Below, piece after piece: positions 14,175 through 22,987 of a stretch of DNA of 64,000 bases (position 1 is the stretch's first letter; the number at the start of each line of letters is the position of its first letter). Position numbers and translations under genes: made by a program. Under the pieces are notes generated by a model that saw only the letters and a list, made by a program, of their open reading frames with translations, was not told the DNA's origin and did no database searches. The DNA comes from Sphingomonas rosea. Its GTDB lineage: Bacteria > Pseudomonadota > Alphaproteobacteria > Sphingomonadales > Sphingomonadaceae. The stretch spans positions 1,340,501-1,404,500 of the forward strand of contig NZ_BAABBR010000001.1 in the NCBI RefSeq assembly GCF_039538065.1, in the 5' to 3' direction.

Positions 14175-15917
14175 TTGAACGCTGCAACGTCGCTGGTGGA
14201 ACTCACCCGCAAGGTCCAGATGCTGATGTTCGCGCTGCTGTTGATGTGCGGCGGGCTCGGCGCCGCTTCGGCCTTCCTGCTCCGGCAGGCGATCCACCAG
14301 CAGGAGGATGCCGCCTTGCTGCTGCGCAGCCACATGACCGCCGACATGATGCACGACGCCGTTCGCGGCGACGTTCTCGAGATCATCGCCGCGCGTGACC
14401 CTGCGCTGAAGCTCGACGCGGCCAAGGCGCGCGACAGCCTGAAGGAGCGGCTCGCGACCCTGCGCGCCTCGATCGAGAAGAGCCGGACCTACCGGCACAG
14501 CCGCGAAGTCACCGCGGCGCTCGACGCAGTGGCCGCGCCGCTCGCCGACTACCAGCGCGCCGCGCTGGCGATCTCGGACCGTTCGGCCACCGACCCCGCC
14601 GCCGCCGGGGCTGCGCTGCCGCAATTTTTCACCCGATTCGAGCAGCTTGAGGGCGGGATGGAGAAAGTGACCGAGGCGATCGAAGCGCATACGGCGGCGC
14701 AGAGTCGCTGGGCCTCGGGGCTCGGCCTGGCCGCGGTCCTGTGCGTGCTCGCCGCCATGGCCTGCGCCTTGCTGGTCGCGGCCCGGGTCGCGGCCGCGAT
14801 GCGGACCCGCCTCATCCAGCCACTCACCGGGCTTGCCGACACGATCCTGCGCATGGCCGAAGGAGAGCGCGGCACCGCGGTCGCCGGCACCGACCGAAGC
14901 GACGAGCTCGGCGCGCTCGCCCGCGGAATGGAAGCGTTCCGCGCCCAGCTCGCCGCCGCCGAGGAAGCCAAGGCCGCACAGTCGGCACTGATCGTCGCCA
15001 GCATCGGCGAAGGCCTGTCAGCGCTCGCCCGAGGCGACCTAGGCCGGACGGTCGACAATGTCCTCGACCCGCCCTTCGCGGCGCTGCGCACCGACTTCAA
15101 CCAAGCCCTTCACAGCCTCGCGGAGATCGTCGGCGAGGTCCGCGACAGCGCCACCGTGCTGCGGCTCGGCGCGCGCGAGATCTCGGGCGCGAGCGGCGAG
15201 ATCGCGCGGCGGATCGAGAGCAATGCTGCGGCGCTCGAGGAGACCTCGGCCGCCTTGAGCGAAATCGACGGCGAAGTGAAACGCACCGCCGCTGCCGCGA
15301 TCGAGACCGAGAGCGTCGCCAAGGGCGGGCTCGCGATCGTCAGCAAGGGCCGCGAGACCGCCGACGGTGCGGTCGCCGCCATGGGCCGGGTCAGCGACAG
15401 CGCGCAGGGCATCGACGCGGTGATCGAGGGCCTCGACAAGATCGCCTTCCAGACCCGCGTGCTGGCCATGAACGCCGCGGTCGAGGCCGGCCGGGCGGGC
15501 GAGGCGGGCCGCGGCTTCGCGGTCGTCGCCGACCTCGTCAGCGCGCTCGCCATGCGGGCCGAGGAAGAAGCCAAGCTCGCCCGCGACCAGCTCACCACCA
15601 CCCGCGCCGAGATCGGCGAAGCGGTGGAAGCGGTCCGCTCGGTCGACCAGGCGCTCGACGCGATCGCCGGCAATGTCGAGACGGTGAACGGCCGGATCAG
15701 CGGCATCGCCGAGGCCAACGACCGGCAGGCCGGCCTAATCAGCCAGATCCGCGACGCGATCGAGAGCATGAACCAGACGACCCAGCACAATGCCGCGATG
15801 GTCGAGGAAAGCGCCGCGGCCGCCGCCAAGCTGACCAGCGAGGCCGAGCGGCTGGCGCAGTCTTCGGGCCGCTTCGTCCTCCCGGGCGCGGTGCCCGAAG
15901 GCCGCCTCGCCGCCTAG
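14175..15917 (+). CDS. Methyl-accepting chemotaxis-type receptor
   Basis: Receptor of about 580 residues from a TTG start with GGAGG 5 nt upstream. TM1 spans about residues 14-35 (MLMFALLLMCGGLGAASAFL); a helical periplasmic region follows to TM2 (about 178-205), then HAMP and the long antiparallel coiled coil. The signalling hairpin is recognisable (FQTRVLAMNAAVEAGRAGEA, then GRGFAVVADLV), with the conserved Glu/Arg tip partly altered (VSALAMRAEEEAK instead of VRxLAxR). No che genes lie nearby. Its stop shares a CTAG with the convergent aldolase gene. Confidence 0.88.
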   Translation: MNAATSLVELTRKVQMLMFALLLMCGGLGAASAFLLRQAIHQQEDAALLLRSHMTADMMHDAVRGDVLEIIAARDPALKLDAAKARDSLKERLATLRASIEKSRTYRHSREVTAALDAVAAPLADYQRAALAISDRSATDPAAAGAALPQFFTRFEQLEGGMEKVTEAIEAHTAAQSRWASGLGLAAVLCVLAAMACALLVAARVAAAMRTRLIQPLTGLADTILRMAEGERGTAVAGTDRSDELGALARGMEAFRAQLAAAEEAKAAQSALIVASIGEGLSALARGDLGRTVDNVLDPPFAALRTDFNQALHSLAEIVGEVRDSATVLRLGAREISGASGEIARRIESNAAALEETSAALSEIDGEVKRTAAAAIETESVAKGGLAIVSKGRETADGAVAAMGRVSDSAQGIDAVIEGLDKIAFQTRVLAMNAAVEAGRAGEAGRGFAVVADLVSALAMRAEEEAKLARDQLTTTRAEIGEAVEAVRSVDQALDAIAGNVETVNGRISGIAEANDRQAGLISQIRDAIESMNQTTQHNAAMVEESAAAAAKLTSEAERLAQSSGRFVLPGAVPEGRLAA

Positions 15918-16729
15918 CTGGCGAAGGCCGGATCGAGCCGGTAGGCCTTCCGCAGCAGCGCGGGCCAGGCGAGGAACTGCGCGGCGAGCTTCAGCCCCTG
16001 CGCGCCCTGCTGAGCAGCGATCTCGGGCGTTCCCTGCGGCGGATTGTTGATCCGGTCGCCGGCCGACAGCGCATAGATCTGTGCCTCGCACGCCCGCTCG
16101 AGGAAGTAGATCCGGATGAACGCCTCCCCGACCGTCTCGCCGACGCTGAGCGTCCCGTGATTGCGCAGCAGCATCGCGTTCTTGGTGCCGAGGTCGGCGA
16201 CGATCCGCTCGCGCTCCTCATGATCGGTCGCGACGCCTTCGTAGTCGTGGAAGGCAAGGTCGCCGCGGATCAGCATGGCGGTCTGGGTCAGCGGGAGCAG
16301 CCCCTCCTCGTGCGCTGCGACCGCCTGGCCGTGGGGCGTGTGGAGATGGATCACCGCATGCGCGTCCTCGCGGGCCATGTGCACCGCCGAATGGATGGTG
16401 AAGCCCGCGGGATTGGTGATGAAGGGCGAGGGCTCGACCGGATTGCCCTGGAGGTCGACCTTCACCAGCGAGCTTGCGGTCACTTCCTCGAACATGAGGT
16501 TGTAGGGGTTGAGGAGGAAGTGATGCTCGGGCCCCGGCACCCGCACGCTCATGTGGGTGAAGATGAGGTCGTCCCAGCCGTGATGCGCGACCAGGCGATA
16601 GGCGGCGGCGAGGTCGACGCGCAGCTTCCATTCCTCGTCGCTGACCTTCCCCTCGAGGCTCGGGATCTCGACTTCCGACAGGGCGCGAAGCTTGCCCATG
16701 TCGCCCATCATATTGTCCACGCGGTTCAT
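15914..16729 (-). CDS. Class II aldolase/adducin family protein
   Basis: Protein of 271 residues. Zinc ligands are visible in HLHTPHGQAVA and in LLRNHGTLSVG, with the family hallmark WDDLIFTHMSVRVPG and LLNPYNLMFEEVTASSLVKVD near the N-terminus. Members are zinc aldolases or epimerases of sugar phosphates, or eukaryotic-type adducin heads; this longer form without a sugar operon has no clear substrate. Its ATG overlaps the stop of the maleylacetoacetate isomerase-like gene (ATGA), placing it last in the overlapped operon that starts at 21,343. Confidence 0.9.
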   Translation of the reverse strand: MNRVDNMMGDMGKLRALSEVEIPSLEGKVSDEEWKLRVDLAAAYRLVAHHGWDDLIFTHMSVRVPGPEHHFLLNPYNLMFEEVTASSLVKVDLQGNPVEPSPFITNPAGFTIHSAVHMAREDAHAVIHLHTPHGQAVAAHEEGLLPLTQTAMLIRGDLAFHDYEGVATDHEERERIVADLGTKNAMLLRNHGTLSVGETVGEAFIRIYFLERACEAQIYALSAGDRINNPPQGTPEIAAQQGAQGLKLAAQFLAWPALLRKAYRLDPAFAS

Positions 16730-17367
16730 GCCTGTGCCTCCTGACGATCGGGGTGCGCGGCCTCGAAGGCCTCGAGCTGGAGCGCCGCGGCCTCGGCGCG
16801 GAGCAGGGTCGGATAAGCGTCCATCGGCACGTCGAAGCGGCGGCCGTTGTAGAGCTGGGGGACGAGGCAGATATCGGCCATGCCGACCTCGTCGCCGTAG
16901 AGGAATTTGCCCGCGGTCGGCTTCGCCAGTTCCTCGAGCGCGGCCAGCCCCTCGGCGACCCAGTGGCGATACCAGGCATCGACCGCCTCCTGGTCCTGTC
17001 CGAGCTCGCCCTTCAAATATTTCAGCACCCGCAGGTTGTTGAGCGGGTGGATGTCGCAGGCGATCGTCAGCGCCAGCGCCAGCACGTGCGCGCGGCCCTC
17101 GGGATCGTGGGGGACGAAGTGCGGCTCCTTCACCTGTGCGTCGAGCCAGTCGAAGATGGCGAGGCTCTGGGTGAAGCGCTTGTCGTCCCACTCGAGCATG
17201 GGAACGAAGCCCTGCGGGTTGATCGCCCTGTAGGCGGCTTCCTTCTGCTCACCCTTGGCGAGGCTGACATTGTGCTGCTCGTAGCGGACGCCCTTGAGGT
17301 TGAGCGCGATCCGCACCCGGTAGCTGGCCGAGGAGCGGAAGTAATCGTGAAGGACGACTCTGGGCAT
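16726..17367 (-). CDS. maiA: Maleylacetoacetate isomerase (zeta-class glutathione S-transferase)
   Basis: Protein of 213 residues with a thioredoxin-like N-terminal domain and an all-helical C-terminal domain. The zeta-class glutathione site RSSASYRVRIALNLKG is present (SSxxCxRVRIAL consensus, with Ser for the usual Cys), then INPQGFVPMLEW and the loop before the helical domain. The enzyme isomerises maleylacetoacetate to fumarylacetoacetate in tyrosine and homogentisate catabolism. No fumarylacetoacetase or homogentisate dioxygenase gene is adjacent, so the pathway role is inferred from family. It overlaps the aldolase gene downstream and follows the thioesterase gene by 9 bp. Confidence 0.85.
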   Translation of the reverse strand: MPRVVLHDYFRSSASYRVRIALNLKGVRYEQHNVSLAKGEQKEAAYRAINPQGFVPMLEWDDKRFTQSLAIFDWLDAQVKEPHFVPHDPEGRAHVLALALTIACDIHPLNNLRVLKYLKGELGQDQEAVDAWYRHWVAEGLAALEELAKPTAGKFLYGDEVGMADICLVPQLYNGRRFDVPMDAYPTLLRAEAAALQLEAFEAAHPDRQEAQA

Positions 17368-17376
17368 GGGTTCCTC

Positions 17377-17781
17377 CTACGCCGCCGAGAGAAACGGCGC
17401 CACGATCTCGGTCGTGATCCGCTGCGGCCGGCCGGTCGCCTTGTCGAGCATCGCCCAGGTGGTCTTGGCGCGGACCAGCAATTTCCCGTCGGCGCCGGTG
17501 AATTCCATGAACCGGTCGAAGCGGGCGCCCTTGGGCGCGTCGGCAACCCAGGTACGGCCGGTCACGATGTCGCCGACCAGTGCGGGCCGGAGATAGTCGA
17601 TCTCGTGCCGGATCACGACCCAGACGAAAGCATCGCGATATTGCTCGGGCGCGGCGGCATACCAGTGGCCGGTCGCGACCGCCTGGATCCACTGCACCCA
17701 GACCGCATTGTTGACGTGGCCGAGCTCGTCGATGTGCCCGGGCTCGGCGGTCAGTTGAAGCGTATAATCTGGCGTCGTCAC
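17377..17781 (-). CDS. Acyl-CoA thioesterase, hotdog fold (4HBT/YbgC type)
   Basis: Single hotdog-domain protein of 134 residues. The active-site motif DELGHVNNAVWVQW matches the 4-hydroxybenzoyl-CoA thioesterase family, in which the Asp is catalytic; the central beta-sheet follows (VVIRHEIDYLRPALVGD). It is predicted to hydrolyse an acyl-CoA or acyl-ACP; the substrate is unknown. GTG start overlapping the preceding gene's stop as GTGA, so it is translated with the upstream peptidase gene. Confidence 0.87.
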   Translation of the reverse strand: MTTPDYTLQLTAEPGHIDELGHVNNAVWVQWIQAVATGHWYAAAPEQYRDAFVWVVIRHEIDYLRPALVGDIVTGRTWVADAPKGARFDRFMEFTGADGKLLVRAKTTWAMLDKATGRPQRITTEIVAPFLSAA

Positions 17782-19157
17782 AACAGCTCCGGGGCAAGAT
17801 CGGACCCCGGCCGGGTGCGGACCCCGGCGGCGGTCAGGAGGTCGGTCCAACCCTGCCCGTCCGCCTGCGCTCCGGCAAGGAGCGGGCGGATGCGGGCGCC
17901 GAGACCACGCCCTGCCGGGTAGTTCTCGAGCAGCGCGATCCAGTCCTCGGTCGAGACGCTGCGGTCGGCGGCATTGGCGGCGATCAGGCGGCGGACGAAG
18001 GCATGGAAATCGCCCCCGGCCACCCGTTCGGCGACCAGCGACAGCACCGCGCCGCAATCATATTTGGCCTGGAAGTCCTGCCGGTCCGACGCGGTCGCAA
18101 GGCCGCCCTTGCGCGACGCGGCGACGCACTGGCTGAGCGACTTCTGCAAGGACGCGCGCGTGTCGTAAGCGGGATCGGAGGCGCCCAGCGCGCGGATCGC
18201 GAGAAGGTCGGCGCCGCCTTCCATGATCCAGTTGTCGGCGACCCGGTCATAGTCGAGCAATTGCCCGAGCCAGAAATGCGCGCTCTCGTGCGCGACATAG
18301 CGATAGGCGAGCGCGCGCAATGGCGGCGAGGGCTGGAGCGCGGCGCGGCCCGACATGCGCATCAGGACGAGGCCCTTGAGTACCCCGCCATTGAGGCTCG
18401 CGCCGGGCTGGTCGGCCCCGGCCCAACTCGCGAGCACGGTCGGGTCGAGGTCGCCCGGCGAGCCGAGCAGCCGCCGGTAGCGGTCGAGAAGGCGAGGCGT
18501 GAACGTACGGATGTCGGTCGCGAGCCAGGCCGGCATGCCGGGATCGACCACGGTCGCCATCCCGCCATGGTCGACCGCACCGGGGACATTGTAGAGCCCG
18601 TAGGTGCCCGCGCTGGTGCCGCGTGCATAGCCGCGCACGTCGCCGGCGAGCCGGAGCGTGGAGGGGTCGCCCCGGAAGCGGACCTTCGTCCCGCCGTCGC
18701 CGACCCCGGCGTCCTGCGGATCGAGCCCGAGGCTGTCGAGCCGCGCGGCCGAGCTCACCGAGAAGACCGAGAATTGCCCGTCGAACAGCGCGATCCCGTC
18801 CTGCCCGAGGCGAAGCGCCGGGACGTAGTCGCTCAGCACCTCGCGGGTGTAGGGCGCGACCCAGACGCGGATCTTGCGTGGCACGTCGCGCCCGCCCTCC
18901 CCGACGAAGGCATCGTAATTGCCGCGCCGCTCGAGCCGCACACCGGGCGTCAGGATCGTCCAGCTCCGCGCCCGCCACGGCTGGCGGTCGTCGGCGGCGA
19001 GCGAGGAGCGGAAGAAGCCCCATGCGGGCGCGGCGCGCGGCAGCGTGAAGTCGGCCTCGAAGCTGTCGCCCCGGCGCGTCACGCTGACCTCGGCCGGTGC
19101 CGCCGCGACCGGCGCGGGAGCCGCCACGGCCAGAGCGGCCACCAACGCTAGAATCAC
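17778..19157 (-). CDS. Secreted gluzincin-like (M1-type) metallopeptidase homologue
   Basis: Protein of 459 residues from a GTG start. It has a cleavable signal peptide (ILALVAALAVAAPAPVAAAP), a beta-rich N-terminal half, then a helical domain with HESAHFWLG (about residue 310): an HExxH zinc motif followed 19-20 residues later by Glu in NWIMEGGADL, the spacing of gluzincins such as M1 aminopeptidases. The GxMEN exopeptidase motif of true M1 enzymes is not visible, so specificity is uncertain. The start overlaps the stop of the prolyl oligopeptidase gene (GTGA), suggesting joint peptide breakdown in the envelope. Confidence 0.72.
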   Translation of the reverse strand: MILALVAALAVAAPAPVAAAPAEVSVTRRGDSFEADFTLPRAAPAWGFFRSSLAADDRQPWRARSWTILTPGVRLERRGNYDAFVGEGGRDVPRKIRVWVAPYTREVLSDYVPALRLGQDGIALFDGQFSVFSVSSAARLDSLGLDPQDAGVGDGGTKVRFRGDPSTLRLAGDVRGYARGTSAGTYGLYNVPGAVDHGGMATVVDPGMPAWLATDIRTFTPRLLDRYRRLLGSPGDLDPTVLASWAGADQPGASLNGGVLKGLVLMRMSGRAALQPSPPLRALAYRYVAHESAHFWLGQLLDYDRVADNWIMEGGADLLAIRALGASDPAYDTRASLQKSLSQCVAASRKGGLATASDRQDFQAKYDCGAVLSLVAERVAGGDFHAFVRRLIAANAADRSVSTEDWIALLENYPAGRGLGARIRPLLAGAQADGQGWTDLLTAAGVRTRPGSDLAPELL

Positions 19158-21343
19158 TCGGCGACCTTCAGCTGGGTCAGGACGAAGGCATAATCCTCGG
19201 CCGTCTCCTTGAGGCTGTCCCACCGGCCCGACTTGCCGCCATGGCCCGCGCCCATGTTGGTCTTGAGAAGGAGCAAGTTCCGGTCGGTTTTGGTCGCGCG
19301 CAGTTTCGCGACCCACTTGGCCGGTTCCCAATAGGTGACGCGCGGGTCGTTGAGGCCCGCCGTGACGAGCATCGGCGGATAGGCCTTGGCCGCGACATTG
19401 TCGTAGGGGCTGTAGCTCCGGAGGAGCTTGAACGCCTCGGGATCGGTGATCGGATTGCCCCACACCGGCCATTCGCCCGGAGTCAGCGGCAGCGTGTCGT
19501 CGACCATGGTGTTGACCACGTCGACGAAGGGCACGTCGGCGATCACCGCGCCCCATAGCTGGGGATCGGTGTTGACGACGACGCCCATCAGCTTGCCGCC
19601 CGCCGAGCCGCCCTGGATGGCGATCCGCCCCGGCTTGGCGAAGCCCGCGGCATTCAGCCCCTTCGCGACGTCGACGAAGTCGTGGAAGGTGTTCCAGCGG
19701 TTCTTGGCGGTGCCGTCCAGATACCAGCCGTAGCCAAGGTCGTCGCCGCCGCGGATGTGCGCGATGGCATAGGCGAAACCGCGATCGAGGAGGCTCAGCC
19801 GCGCCGAGGAGAAGCTCGGCGGAATGGCATAGCCGTAGGCGCCATAGGCGTAGAGGAAGAGCGGCTGGCTGCCGTCCTTCCTGTAGCCCTTCTTGTAGAC
19901 CACGCTGACCGGCACCTTCTTGCCGTCGCGCGCGGTCACCATCAGCCGCTCGGTCGCATATTGCGAGGGATCGTAGCCCGAGGGGATCTCCTGGACCTTG
20001 AGCGCCGTCAGCGTCTTCCCGTCGCGATGATAGTCATAGACCGTCGCGGGCGTGACCATCGAGGAATAGCTCAGCCGATAGGTCGGGTGGTCGAATTCGG
20101 GGTTGCTGCCGAGCGATACGGTGTAGCTCGCCTCGGTGAACGGAATGGGCTCGATCGTGCCGGTGGCGTAGTCGCGCAGAAGGATCTGGTCGAGGCCGTC
20201 GACCCGCGCCGACAGCACCAGATGCCTGGCGAAGGACGTCGCGCCGCGAAGATAGGTCCGGTCCGATCCGGCCACGACCTCCTGCCACTCGCCGGGCCGC
20301 GCCGGATCGGCCGAGACGACCCGGAAATTGATGTGCTTGTCATTGGTGAGGATCCACAATTTGCCGTGCGCGGCATCGGCTTCGTAGAGCCTGTTCTCCT
20401 GCCGCGGGCTGATCAGCACCTGCGCGCCGAGCGGATCGGCGGCCGACACGAAGCGGACCTCGCTGGTCCGGTTGTCCCCGGCCGTGATGAAGATCAGGCT
20501 GTCGTCCTGGCTCTTCGACAGCCCGACCGAGAACCCCTTGTCCTGCGTTTCCTCGTAGAGCGTCCGGTCGTTCTTCGGATCGTCGCCGAGGCGATGATGG
20601 CGCGCACGGTAGCTGCGCCATTCCTTGTTGGTTTCGGTGAACAGGATGGCCTTGCCGTCGGCGCTCCAGATCGGGGTCCCGCTGGCGACCTCGGACACGG
20701 TCTCGAGCGTCTTGCCGGTGGCAAGCTCGCGGATTTCGAGGCGGAAGCGCTCGGAGCCGTTGACGTCGGCCGAAACCGCGGCGAGCCGCCCGTCGGGGCT
20801 GACCTCGAGCGCGCCGAGGCGATAATATTCCTTGCCCGCCGCTTCCTTGACCTCGTCGAGGATCAGCTGGCGGGGCGGCAGCTCGTTGATGACCACCGGT
20901 CCGCTGCCGAGCGGCGCGCCGCCGGCCGGGACACCGCCCTTCATCAGCGGCCGGCGATACCATTGCCGATATTGCGCGCCCGGCTCGAACGCCCACCAAT
21001 AGACGAACTCGCCGTCCTTGACCGGAACCGAGGCATCGTCCTGCTTCTGCCGGCCCTTCAATTCCTCGAACAGCGTTTCGACCAGCGGCTCGTGCGGCTT
21101 CTTCCACGCCTCGAAATAGGCGTTCTCGGCCTTGAGATAGTCGAGCACGTCCTTGTCATCGACGGTCGGATAGCCGGGATCGCGCAGCCACGCCCAGGGG
21201 TCGGACAGCGTCTCCCCGTGCCAGGTGGTGCTGTGGGGGCGCTGGTCGGCCTTGGGCGGAGTGGGCAGATCGGTCATCGCGGCTTTCTGGGCAGTGGCAG
21301 GAACGGCCGCGGCGAGCAGCGCGGCCAGCAGGAAGAGGTGCAT
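19154..21343 (-). CDS. Prolyl oligopeptidase family serine peptidase (S9A, oligopeptidase B-like)
   Basis: Protein of 729 residues with a signal peptide (MHLFLLAALLAAAVPATA), so probably periplasmic. The N-terminal beta-propeller (about residues 45-450) begins with the family signature DPWAWLRD. The C-terminal alpha/beta hydrolase has the nucleophile elbow GGSAGGKLMG, the catalytic Asp near LNDPRVTYWEPAKW, and the catalytic His in NMGAGHGGKSGR. Lid-region motifs RGGDDLGYGWY and FHDFVDVA match oligopeptidase B. It cleaves short peptides, typically after basic or proline residues. First gene of a five-gene minus-strand operon with overlapping stops and starts. Confidence 0.92.
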   Translation of the reverse strand: MHLFLLAALLAAAVPATAQKAAMTDLPTPPKADQRPHSTTWHGETLSDPWAWLRDPGYPTVDDKDVLDYLKAENAYFEAWKKPHEPLVETLFEELKGRQKQDDASVPVKDGEFVYWWAFEPGAQYRQWYRRPLMKGGVPAGGAPLGSGPVVINELPPRQLILDEVKEAAGKEYYRLGALEVSPDGRLAAVSADVNGSERFRLEIRELATGKTLETVSEVASGTPIWSADGKAILFTETNKEWRSYRARHHRLGDDPKNDRTLYEETQDKGFSVGLSKSQDDSLIFITAGDNRTSEVRFVSAADPLGAQVLISPRQENRLYEADAAHGKLWILTNDKHINFRVVSADPARPGEWQEVVAGSDRTYLRGATSFARHLVLSARVDGLDQILLRDYATGTIEPIPFTEASYTVSLGSNPEFDHPTYRLSYSSMVTPATVYDYHRDGKTLTALKVQEIPSGYDPSQYATERLMVTARDGKKVPVSVVYKKGYRKDGSQPLFLYAYGAYGYAIPPSFSSARLSLLDRGFAYAIAHIRGGDDLGYGWYLDGTAKNRWNTFHDFVDVAKGLNAAGFAKPGRIAIQGGSAGGKLMGVVVNTDPQLWGAVIADVPFVDVVNTMVDDTLPLTPGEWPVWGNPITDPEAFKLLRSYSPYDNVAAKAYPPMLVTAGLNDPRVTYWEPAKWVAKLRATKTDRNLLLLKTNMGAGHGGKSGRWDSLKETAEDYAFVLTQLKVAE

Positions 21344-21430
21344 CGTCTCGGCCCCCCAAGTGAGTGCGGGCATGGGATGGCGCAAGAGAGCGGCTTTCGT
21401 CCAGCCCCCGTCCCACGCTAGAGAGTGCCC

Positions 21431-22987
21431 ATGTCCAGCCATGCCGACCGCCTCGCCGCCCTTCGCGCCCAGCTTGCCGCCGACCGCCTCGACGGCTTCG
21501 TCGTCCCCCTCACCGACGAACATATGAGCGAATATGTCGGAAGCTACGCCCAGCGCCTCGCCTGGCTGACCGGGTTCGAGGGCTCGGCCGGCTCCGCGGT
21601 GGTGCTTCCGCAAGAAGCCGCCATCTTCACCGACGGGCGCTACACGCTCCAGGTCCGCCAGCAGGTCGACGGGAGCCACTGGTCCTACCAGTCGGTCCCC
21701 GAGACGAGCATCGCCGGCTGGCTCAAGGACCATGCGCCGCAAGGCGGGCGCATCGGCTACGACCCTTGGCTCCATCGCGCCGACTGGGTGAAGGCGGCGA
21801 CCAAGGCGCTGGCCGACCGCGGCGCGACCCTCGTCCCCGTCGAGACCAACCCGATCGACCGGATCTGGCACGACCGCGAACAGCCGAGCAAGGCGGCGCT
21901 GGTCGTCCACCCCGAAAGCTTCGCGGGCCGTTCGAGCGCCGACAAGCGCCAGGCGATCGGCGACTGGCTCACCGCCCAGAACGCCGACGCCGCGGTCCTC
22001 GCCGCGCTCGATTCGATCGCCTGGACCTTCAACGTCCGCGGCACTGACGTCGCCCGCACGCCGGTCGCGCTCGCCTATGCCCTCGTCCACGCCGACGGCA
22101 CCGCCGACCTGTTCGTCGCCGGCGAAAAGGTGACGGCCGAGCTTCGCCAGCACCTCGGCAACGGCGTTCGCCTCCACGAGCGCGCCGCCTTCGAAACCGC
22201 GCTCGGCGAGCTTGGGGGCAAAACCGTCGCGGTCGATCCAGAGCGCTCGGTCGCCGCCATCTTCGAAGCACTCGACAAGGCCGGCGCCAAGGTCGTCGAG
22301 CTGCGCGATCCGACGGTGCTTCCGCGCGCGATCAAGAACGAGACCGAGCTCGCCGGCCAGCGCGCCGCGCAGACCCGCGACGGCGCCTACATCAGCCGCT
22401 TCCTCAAATGGGTCGAGGAGACGGGCGACCTCGACGAGTTGAAGGCCGCGGCGAAGCTCGAGGAGATCCGCCGCGCGGACCCGGCGCTCAAGGACCTCAG
22501 TTTCGACAGCATCTCGGCCTTCGGCGCCAATGCCGCGAGCCCGCATTATCATTCGACCGAGAAGAGCAACGTCCCCTTTGCGCCCGGCTCGCTCTACCTG
22601 ATCGATTCGGGCGGCCAGTATCAGGATGGGACCACCGACATTACCCGCACCGTCGCGATCGGCGAGCCGACGCAAGAAATGCGCGACCGCTTCACCCGCG
22701 TCCTCCAGGGCCATATCGCGCTTGCGACCGCGGTCTTCCCCAGGGGCACGCGCGGCGGCCAGCTCGACAGCTTCGCCCGCCGGCCGCTGTGGGAAGCGGG
22801 CGTCGACTATGCCCATGGCACCGGCCACGGCGTCGGCAGCTTCCTCTCGGTCCACGAGGGCCCGCAGCGGATCGCGCCGATGGGCAGCAGCCAGTCGGGC
22901 TCCGACGAGCCGCTGGCGCCGGGGATGATCCTCTCGAACGAGCCCGGCTATTACAAGGCGGCTGGCCGATCGAGATGTAGATGTTGA
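21431..22987 (+). CDS. pepP: Xaa-Pro aminopeptidase P (M24B), 3'-truncated
   Basis: 518 residues of an aminopeptidase P that is normally about 600 long. Two creatinase-like N-terminal domains (residues 1-310) precede the pita-bread catalytic domain. Metal ligands are present as DSGGQYQDGTTDITRT (two Asp), GTGHGVGSF (His) and ILSNEPGYY (Glu). After NEPGYYKA the expected GEYGIRIENL and about 80 further residues, including the last metal-binding Glu, are absent. The frame instead reads six unrelated residues (GRSRCRC) and stops inside what is antisense tamA. Without the fifth ligand the product is very probably inactive. See the junction at about 22,963. Confidence 0.85.
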   Translation: MSSHADRLAALRAQLAADRLDGFVVPLTDEHMSEYVGSYAQRLAWLTGFEGSAGSAVVLPQEAAIFTDGRYTLQVRQQVDGSHWSYQSVPETSIAGWLKDHAPQGGRIGYDPWLHRADWVKAATKALADRGATLVPVETNPIDRIWHDREQPSKAALVVHPESFAGRSSADKRQAIGDWLTAQNADAAVLAALDSIAWTFNVRGTDVARTPVALAYALVHADGTADLFVAGEKVTAELRQHLGNGVRLHERAAFETALGELGGKTVAVDPERSVAAIFEALDKAGAKVVELRDPTVLPRAIKNETELAGQRAAQTRDGAYISRFLKWVEETGDLDELKAAAKLEEIRRADPALKDLSFDSISAFGANAASPHYHSTEKSNVPFAPGSLYLIDSGGQYQDGTTDITRTVAIGEPTQEMRDRFTRVLQGHIALATAVFPRGTRGGQLDSFARRPLWEAGVDYAHGTGHGVGSFLSVHEGPQRIAPMGSSQSGSDEPLAPGMILSNEPGYYKAAGRSRCRC

